A program made the position numbers and the translations under genes. DNA of 6,868 nucleotides from Paenibacillus sp. (GTDB lineage: Bacteria > Bacillota > Bacilli > Paenibacillales > NBRC-103111): NCBI GenBank assembly GCA_029239545.1, contig JARBUQ010000251.1, positions 1-6,868 on the forward strand, written 5' to 3'. The notes under the pieces are model-generated. The model did no database searches. It was not told where the DNA came from and saw only the letters and a list, made by a program, of their open reading frames with translations. Below are positions 1 to 4,778 of the stretch, in pieces. Within the stretch, counting starts at the first letter, position 1. The number at the start of each line of letters is the position of its first letter.

Positions 1-104
1 CATCCTGCCGCTGCGAACAAAGTAACAATTAGAGTGAAGCTCAGGATCAATTTCATTCTCATGGATAGACGTATTGTACGATATAGCGATACTAGCTTTT
101 TCAT
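1..104 (-). CDS. 5' end of a divergent gene encoding a secreted or membrane-anchored protein (partial)
   Basis: Only the first 34 codons are inside the window; the gene continues past position 1. The ATG at 104-102 is chosen because GGAG (complement of 110-113) lies 5 nt upstream. The peptide starts MKKLVSLYRTIRLSMRMKL, a basic stretch, followed by a hydrophobic run (ILSFTLIVTLF) and AAAG. The next codon begins TG, so residue 35 is Cys, Trp or a stop. If it is Cys, the segment ends A-A-G-C, a possible lipobox, and the product may be a lipoprotein with a long N-region. A second in-frame ATG at 62-60 would give a more standard signal length but has no ribosome binding site. A sensor kinase or other protein with an N-terminal membrane anchor fits as well. 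I do not recognise the family, and the function cannot be assigned from this fragment. Confidence 0.6.
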   Translation of the reverse strand, partial: MKKLVSLYRTIRLSMRMKLILSFTLIVTLFAAAG

Positions 105-180
105 ATTTTCTCCAGCTCCCCTGTTCCATGTCTCTTTTCTTTCATTTTAATAGGTGAACATTAACAGACAGCATGGGTTA

Positions 181-197
181 TGTAAGACGATTGTAAA
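181..197 (-). promoter_or_regulatory. Possible PhoP-like hexamer pair facing the divergent gene
   Basis: On the minus strand, TTTACA (197-192) and CTTACA (186-181) are spaced 11 bp apart, the same period as the PhoP boxes before pstS. They match TT(A/C/T)ACA at 6/6 and 5/6; neighbouring 11-bp positions match poorly. A possible -10 for the divergent gene, TAAAAT, lies at 149-144, with no good -35. That would put the pair roughly 45-60 bp upstream of the start point, where an activator could act. With only two repeats, and with the pair partly inside a palindrome, this is a tentative call. Confidence 0.3.
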
Positions 198-201
198 TCG
201 T
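187..201. promoter_or_regulatory. 15-bp palindrome in the divergent control region
   Basis: ACGATT and AATCGT form a perfect 6-bp inverted repeat around the centre GTA. A site this symmetrical between two divergent genes could be an operator for a dimeric regulator. The arms are short and no T-run follows, so it is not a terminator. No regulator is identified. It overlaps the PhoP-like hexamers on the minus strand, so the two readings may be alternatives. Confidence 0.35.
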
Positions 202-305
202 TTAGGCAATATTACTTTGCAGCGCGCACCGGGAGCTGTGCTTGTAAAATCTATTACGCTAAATGTTAAGCGGAATATGAGCAATGAAACAAAACCACCG
301 AAAGT

Positions 306-344
306 TTTACACTGCGTTTACAAATCATGAAAATTGCGAAAACA
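306..344 (+). promoter_or_regulatory. PhoP box (tandem TTHACA repeats) upstream of pstS
   Basis: Two perfect TTTACA hexamers at 306-311 and 317-322 are separated by exactly 5 bp. At the same 11-bp step follow TGAAAA (328-333, 3/6 match) and AAAACA (339-344, 4/6 match). Bacillus PhoP~P binds direct TT(A/C/T)ACA repeats with about 5-bp spacers, usually four copies, close to or overlapping the -35 region of Pho genes, pst included. The array ends at the likely -35 of pstS. This supports induction of the operon by phosphate starvation through a PhoPR-type system. Confidence 0.75.
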
Positions 345-362
345 GTAGGACGTTAGTATTAC
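334..362 (+). promoter_or_regulatory. Putative sigma-A promoter of the pst operon
   Basis: TTGCGA (334-339) and TATTAC (357-362) each match the -35 and -10 consensus at 4/6 and are separated by 17 bp. TAGTAT at 354-359 is another possible -10 but sits too close to this -35. The weak core overlapped by PhoP boxes fits an activator-dependent promoter. Transcription would start near 369, leaving a leader of about 30 nt before pstS. Confidence 0.5.
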
Positions 363-398
363 GTTGTAAGCACAAATACGAAGGAGTGGTCAAAAATC

Positions 399-1388
399 AT
401 GAAAAAGGCATGGACAAAAGGAACAATCATACTTTCTACAGCAGTATTATTACTGGCAGCTTGCGGGGAGAAAAATTCCGATACTCCAACAACTAACGCA
501 GGTGGAAGCACCAGCACTCCAACCAAATCGGCTGAGCCCGCTGTCAAGCTGTCCGGTGATATCAGAATTGACGGTTCATCGACTGTGTTCCCGATTTCTC
601 AAGCCATTGCTGAAGAATTTATGAAAAAGAACAAGGACGTTAAAGTGACAGTCGGCGAATCCGGAAGCTCCAATGGACTCAAGAAGCTGATCAGCCAGGA
701 AATCGAAATCGCGGATTCTTCCCGTAAAATAAAAGATCAGGAAATAGCAGATTTGAAAGCGAAAAATGAAGAAGTAGTAGAAATGCCAGTAGCTTATGAC
801 GGTATTACGGTTGTAATAAACAAGAAAAATACTTTCGCCACCGAAATGACCGTTGCTGAGCTGAAGAAGATTTGGGAGAAAGACAGCAAGATCACGAAGT
901 GGAATCAAGTTCGTCCCGAGTGGCCAGACAAGGAAATCAAGCTCTATGGCCCTGGTACAGCATCCGGAACATTCGAATTTTTCACAGAAGCTATCAATGG
1001 CAAAGCAAAGGAATCCCGGACCGATTTCACGCCATCCGAAGACGATAACGTGTTGGTCAAAGGTGTAGCTGGTGATGAATTCGCGATGGCCTACTTCGGA
1101 TTCTCCTACTTCAAAGAGAATGAGAGCAAGCTGAATGCAGTTTCGATTAAAGTTGACGCAGCTGCTCCGGCTGTAGCACCGACCCATGATACGATTGAGA
1201 AGCTGACCTACAAGCCGCTTTCCCGCCCGATTTTCATCTATCCGTTGAAGAGCGCGTTGGCTAAACCGCATGTGAAGGAATTCATTAAATACTACAATAG
1301 CGCTGAAGGCCAAAAGCTGGTTGAAGCCGCCAAATACATTAAGCTGCCTCAAGACATGTACAACAAAAATCTTGAAGCTGTAAAGTAA
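399..1388 (+). CDS. pstS: Phosphate ABC transporter substrate-binding lipoprotein PstS
   Basis: PstS captures inorganic phosphate outside the membrane and delivers it to the PstCA channel. The 329-residue length is normal for the family. Residues 1-22 form a lipoprotein signal: basic MKK, a hydrophobic stretch, then LAAC with the lipidated Cys at 22. A Ser/Thr/Pro-rich linker (about 23-50) precedes the binding domain. Family motifs are DGSSTVFP (58-65), the phosphate-loop segment ESGSSNGLK (87-95), the IADSSRKI segment (104-111), AYDGITVVIN (132-141) and GPGTASGTF (184-192). The start follows AAGGAG at 381-386 with a rather long 12-nt spacer. It is first in the operon, just after the PhoP box and promoter. 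Relatives that I recall have TDSGTF where this one has TASGTF, a possible pocket substitution. Identification is firm. Confidence 0.96.
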   Translation: MKKAWTKGTIILSTAVLLLAACGEKNSDTPTTNAGGSTSTPTKSAEPAVKLSGDIRIDGSSTVFPISQAIAEEFMKKNKDVKVTVGESGSSNGLKKLISQEIEIADSSRKIKDQEIADLKAKNEEVVEMPVAYDGITVVINKKNTFATEMTVAELKKIWEKDSKITKWNQVRPEWPDKEIKLYGPGTASGTFEFFTEAINGKAKESRTDFTPSEDDNVLVKGVAGDEFAMAYFGFSYFKENESKLNAVSIKVDAAAPAVAPTHDTIEKLTYKPLSRPIFIYPLKSALAKPHVKEFIKYYNSAEGQKLVEAAKYIKLPQDMYNKNLEAVK

Positions 1389-1405
1389 GGCCTCATTCAT
1401 TGAAA

Positions 1406-1452
1406 AGCCGTGGCGCAACGAAGGTCGATCCAACCTTTGAAGCTCCACGGTT
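1406..1452 (+). other. Stem-loop between pstS and pstC
   Basis: AGCCGTGG (1406-1413) pairs with CCACGGTT (1445-1452), 8 bp with one G-U. Inside the loop, AAGGT (1421-1425) pairs with ACCTT (1433-1437), giving a two-tiered hairpin. No run of T follows (TTATCCGC), so it is not a standard intrinsic terminator. A structure after the binding-protein gene is typical of ABC operons, where it protects the upstream message or limits read-through so that more binding protein than permease is made. That role is inferred here. Confidence 0.55.
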
Positions 1453-1490
1453 ATCCGCTTGTTTAATCCTTGTAGTCAGGGGGCTGCAGT

Positions 1491-2405
1491 ATGCCGCAAA
1501 TCCAGAAGGCATCGTATAAACAAAAAAAGAAATGGCTCTCTATAGAGCAAATTATGCCTAAACTGCTTCTGCTCTTCGCTGTCATTTCGATTCTAACCAC
1601 AATCGGGATTGTACTCATCCTGGTTATTGAATCGATAGGCTTTTTCAGAGAGGTTCCTTTCCTGGATTTCATCACGGGAACCAAATGGACACCTTTGTTC
1701 TCCGACCCAGAATTCGGAGTATTGCCGCTTCTAACCGGAACCTTGATGATAACCTTCCTGGCCAGCATTGTTGCGCTTCCTGTTGGGCTTGGAAGCGCCA
1801 TTTATCTTAGCGAATACGCGCCGGACCGCGTTCGCGCGGTGTTAAAGCCGGTGCTTGAAATATTAGCGGGCATTCCCACGATCGTGTATGGATTTTTTGC
1901 GCTTACCTTTGTCACACCCATATTGAAAGTTATCCTTCCCTCAACTGACATCTTTAATGCCTTAAGCGCCGGGATTGTAGTAGGGATTATGATTATTCCT
2001 ATGATCTCTTCGCTGAGTGAGGATGCGATGATGGCGGTTCCGCGCTCGCTTCGGGCCGCTGCTTATGCACTGGGCTCTACGAAGCTTGAGGTGGCCATTA
2101 AGATCGTAGTTCCAGCCGCTTTCTCCGGGATTGTTGCCTCATTCGTACTGGGACTGTCCCGGGCGGTAGGAGAAACTATGATCGTAACACTGGCTGCGGG
2201 CAATCTGTCCCAGATGTCCTACAACCCGCTCGAAAGCATCCAGACCCTGACCGCTTATATTGTTGCAGTCAGCTCAGGCGATACCCAGCATGGAACCGTG
2301 GAATATTTGACGATCTATGCGGTCGGTATAACGTTGTTCTTGCTAACTCTGTTCATGAACATTGTCGCAGGTTATATCTCCAGAAAGTTTAAGGAGGACT
2401 ATTGA
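1491..2405 (+). CDS. pstC: Phosphate ABC transporter permease PstC
   Basis: PstC forms half of the inner-membrane phosphate channel with PstA. The 304 residues are typical. After a basic N-terminus, hydrophobic segments lie at about 22-46, 78-103, 120-147, 155-175, 208-235 and 271-295, consistent with six membrane spans. The cytoplasmic EAA-type coupling loop, which docks on PstB, is at about 190-214 (AYALGSTKLEVAIKIVVPAA). Other family hallmarks are AGIPTIVYGFFAL (126-138) and LSRAVGETM (222-230). The ATG is preceded by AGGGGG (1478-1483) with a 7-nt spacer. Its stop TGA shares one base with the start of pstA, so the two permeases are translationally coupled. The distinction from PstA rests on gene order, the longer N-terminal part and the GETM motif. 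Confidence 0.95.
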   Translation: MPQIQKASYKQKKKWLSIEQIMPKLLLLFAVISILTTIGIVLILVIESIGFFREVPFLDFITGTKWTPLFSDPEFGVLPLLTGTLMITFLASIVALPVGLGSAIYLSEYAPDRVRAVLKPVLEILAGIPTIVYGFFALTFVTPILKVILPSTDIFNALSAGIVVGIMIIPMISSLSEDAMMAVPRSLRAAAYALGSTKLEVAIKIVVPAAFSGIVASFVLGLSRAVGETMIVTLAAGNLSQMSYNPLESIQTLTAYIVAVSSGDTQHGTVEYLTIYAVGITLFLLTLFMNIVAGYISRKFKEDY

Positions 2406-3274
2406 TGCAACCCTCTAGCGAGCTCAAGCATATTTTGAAACGCAAACGCAAGAATCAATTGTTCCATGGTCTGTTCTTTCTTTCCACGAGTATAGGCGTG
2501 CTGGCCTTGGTCTTGCTGTTGGGACAAGTTTTGTTCAAAGGAATCGGATGGATCAACTGGGATTTCCTAACGAACTTCTCCTCGCGTATCCCTGAGAATG
2601 CCGGGATCAAAGCCGCCTTCTTCGGGACGATCTGGCTGATGGCGATCACGACTCCGCTTACCTTTATCATTGGAGTGGCCACTGCGATTTATTTGGAGGA
2701 GTACGCCAAGGACACATGGTTCAGCAGAGTGATTCAGACCAATATCGCCAATTTGGCCGGAGTTCCCTCGATCGTATATGGATTATTGGGATTAACCGTG
2801 TTCGTCCGCGTGCTCGGATTGGAGCGCAGCATCCTATCGGGCGCTTTGACGATGACACTGCTCATTCTTCCGATCATTATCGTGGCTTCCCAGGAAGCGA
2901 TTCGCGCTATTCCGATGAACCAGCGTCATGCCTCATTCGCGCTAGGAGCCACAAGGTGGCAGACTATTGTTCGGGTCGTACTGCCTTCAGCAATACCCGG
3001 TATTTTGACCGGCGCTATTCTTTCGTTGTCCCGGGCAATAGGTGAAACCGCACCACTGATCGTTATCGGGGCAGTTTCCTACATTGCTTTTCTGCCGCAT
3101 TCCATATTCGACGGGTTTACGGCGATGCCCATCCAAATCTATAGCTGGTCAAGTTTGCCTCAGGCCGAATTCCAGAACGTAGCTGCTGCCGGCATTATAG
3201 TGTTGCTTGTCATGCTGCTCAGTATGAATTCACTTGCCATCTATCTGCGCAACAAATATCAGAAGAAAATTTAA
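2405..3274 (+). CDS. pstA: Phosphate ABC transporter permease PstA
   Basis: PstA is the second channel subunit. The 289 residues begin with a very basic cytoplasmic tail (KRKRK at about 12-16), then hydrophobic segments at about 20-45, 70-97, 112-137, 145-163, 195-228 and 259-281. The coupling loop lies at about 176-200 and reads ASFALGATRWQTIVRVVLPS; LSRAIGETAPL (208-218) is the PstA form of the motif, in contrast to GETM in PstC. The ATG at 2405 is preferred because AAGGAGGA (2391-2398) is 6 nt upstream; a TTG one codon earlier would add a single residue. The start overlaps the pstC stop by one base, indicating coupled translation and equal amounts of the two permeases. Confidence 0.95.
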   Translation: MQPSSELKHILKRKRKNQLFHGLFFLSTSIGVLALVLLLGQVLFKGIGWINWDFLTNFSSRIPENAGIKAAFFGTIWLMAITTPLTFIIGVATAIYLEEYAKDTWFSRVIQTNIANLAGVPSIVYGLLGLTVFVRVLGLERSILSGALTMTLLILPIIIVASQEAIRAIPMNQRHASFALGATRWQTIVRVVLPSAIPGILTGAILSLSRAIGETAPLIVIGAVSYIAFLPHSIFDGFTAMPIQIYSWSSLPQAEFQNVAAAGIIVLLVMLLSMNSLAIYLRNKYQKKI

Positions 3275-3287
3275 GGGGGGTTCCTTC

Positions 3288-4040
3288 ATGGCCATCATCG
3301 ATATCGAGGGACTGAATTTATTCTACGGAGAGTTTCAAGCTCTGAAGCATGTCAAAATGGCGATTGGAGAGAAATCGATCACGGCCTTCATCGGCCCTTC
3401 AGGCTGCGGGAAGTCCACGTTATTGCGCACTTTGAATCGAATGAACGATATGACCAAACATGTGAATATCACGGGTAAAGTCATGATTAATGGAACGAAC
3501 ATTTATGATTCAGATGTGAATGTAGAGCTGCTTCGCAAAAATGTAGGAATGGTATTTCAGCAGCCGAATCCTTTCCCTAAATCCATTTATGAGAATGTGG
3601 CCTATGGGCCTCGCATTCATGGTGTTACGAAGAAAGCCGAATTGGATGAAATCGTCGAGAGAAGCCTTCGTTCTGCAGCATTATGGGAAGAAGTGAAGGA
3701 CTACATGAAGAAATCTGCCTACGGCTTATCTGGCGGACAGCAGCAGAGACTATGTATTGCTCGTGCACTGGCGGTTAATCCGCAGATTCTGCTGATGGAT
3801 GAACCAACCTCTGCTCTCGATCCTATCTCAACATTGAAGATTGAAGAATTGATTCAAGAGCTGAAGGATCAGTACACCATCGTAATCGTAACGCACAATA
3901 TGCAGCAGGCTGCCCGTGTATCCAGTCAAACGGCTTTTTTCCTTAATGGGGAAGTCATAGAATTCGCTGAAACGGTTAAGCTGTTCTCTACTCCGGAGGA
4001 TCAGCGTACGGAAGATTATATTACAGGCCGATTCGGCTGA
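3288..4040 (+). CDS. pstB: Phosphate ABC transporter ATP-binding protein PstB
   Basis: PstB is the ATPase that powers phosphate import through PstCA, on the cytoplasmic face. It is 250 residues long, the usual size. Walker A is GPSGCGKST (36-44), the Q-loop begins QQPNPFPKS (91-99), the signature is LSGGQQQR (147-154), Walker B is ILLMDEP (167-173), the D-loop is SALD (175-178) and the switch His is H203. The NPFPKSIYENVAYGPR stretch (94-109) is diagnostic of PstB among ABC ATPases. The start at 3288 is chosen because AAGGGGGG (3273-3280) is 7 nt upstream. An ATG at 3234 would add 18 residues that overlap the pstA end and lack a binding site. All catalytic residues are present. It is the only pstB in this operon. 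Confidence 0.97.
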   Translation: MAIIDIEGLNLFYGEFQALKHVKMAIGEKSITAFIGPSGCGKSTLLRTLNRMNDMTKHVNITGKVMINGTNIYDSDVNVELLRKNVGMVFQQPNPFPKSIYENVAYGPRIHGVTKKAELDEIVERSLRSAALWEEVKDYMKKSAYGLSGGQQQRLCIARALAVNPQILLMDEPTSALDPISTLKIEELIQELKDQYTIVIVTHNMQQAARVSSQTAFFLNGEVIEFAETVKLFSTPEDQRTEDYITGRFG

Positions 4041-4065
4041 TTATATCGATTGGGGGGACCTTGTT

Positions 4066-4728
4066 ATGGTAATGAAGCGTCAACAATTCGACACGGCCTT
4101 GAACGGGCTGCGTAAGCAATTAATCGAGATGGGCGGTAAAGTAGAGCTTGCCATTATTGATTCCGTACGCTCACTGAAGGAGGGAGATCTTGAACTGGCT
4201 CGCTCCATTATTGCTGCTGATCCTGCTATTAATGCGATGGAAGAGCAGATCGACGAGATTGGCACGAATCTTATTGCTACTCAACAGCCAGTTGCTAAGG
4301 ATCTACGCCGGATTATTATTGCCTTCCGGATGGCAAGTGACCTGGAGCGGATGGCTGATCTGGCTGTAGATATTGCCAAGGTTACACTTCGTATCGGAGA
4401 TGATCCGCTTATCAAACCGCTTCTTGATATCCCGAGAATGGCGGAGATCGTCCAATTAATGACTCATGAGAGCATCGATGCTTATGTGAATGAGAATGTA
4501 GAGCTGGCTTACAAGATGGCTAAAATGGACGATGATGTCGACCAATTGCACAGCCAAATTATGCGTGAGTTATTCGTATTCATGATGGACAATCCGAAGA
4601 CGGTTAACCAATCCATCCTGTTATGCTTCGTCAGTCATTATTTGGAGCGCATGGCGGATCATGCTACGAATTTAGGTGAAAGTGTAGTGTATCTTGTAAG
4701 AGGAAAACGTCCTGACCTGAATGCATAG
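4066..4728 (+). CDS. phoU: Phosphate signalling complex protein PhoU
   Basis: PhoU is a peripheral cytoplasmic protein that associates with the Pst transporter and, in well-studied bacteria, relays its state to the PhoR-type sensor kinase and limits phosphate uptake. The 220 residues are almost wholly helical and contain the two PhoU repeats. Each has the metal-binding E/DxxxD signature: DLERMADLAVDIAK (92-105) and YLERMADHATNLGES (192-206). The helix QQPVAKDLRRII (73-84) is also typical. The ATG follows GGGGGG (4052-4057) with an 8-nt spacer; a second ATG two codons later is too far from it. The gene starts 25 bp after pstB, so it belongs to the operon. In B. subtilis the pst operon has no phoU, so this layout differs from that model. 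Confidence 0.95.
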   Translation: MVMKRQQFDTALNGLRKQLIEMGGKVELAIIDSVRSLKEGDLELARSIIAADPAINAMEEQIDEIGTNLIATQQPVAKDLRRIIIAFRMASDLERMADLAVDIAKVTLRIGDDPLIKPLLDIPRMAEIVQLMTHESIDAYVNENVELAYKMAKMDDDVDQLHSQIMRELFVFMMDNPKTVNQSILLCFVSHYLERMADHATNLGESVVYLVRGKRPDLNA

Positions 4729-4778
4729 CTTTACTCGTATCCCCTAATCCGACCATTTTCGCACTGCGAGGGATCAGC

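Noticed and set aside
284..496. 70-codon plus-strand frame starting in the pstS promoter region
   Set aside because: It overlaps the PhoP box, the promoter and the pstS start in another frame, and it has no ribosome binding site or recognisable sequence.
576..1448. 290-codon open frame on the minus strand across pstS
   Set aside because: It lies antisense to a firmly identified gene, has no recognisable motif and no ribosome binding site that I could see; it is a shadow of pstS codon use.
1389..1490. Intrinsic terminator after pstS
   Set aside because: A hairpin exists, but no T-run follows the stem, and pstC continues the operon.
3234..3287. Upstream ATG extending PstB by 18 residues
   Set aside because: The extension overlaps the pstA end and lacks a Shine-Dalgarno site, whereas the ATG at 3288 has a strong one and gives the normal PstB length.
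4729..4778. Terminator or strong promoter between phoU and the c-di-GMP gene
   Set aside because: No stem with a T-run and no convincing -35/-10 pair is visible in these 50 bases.
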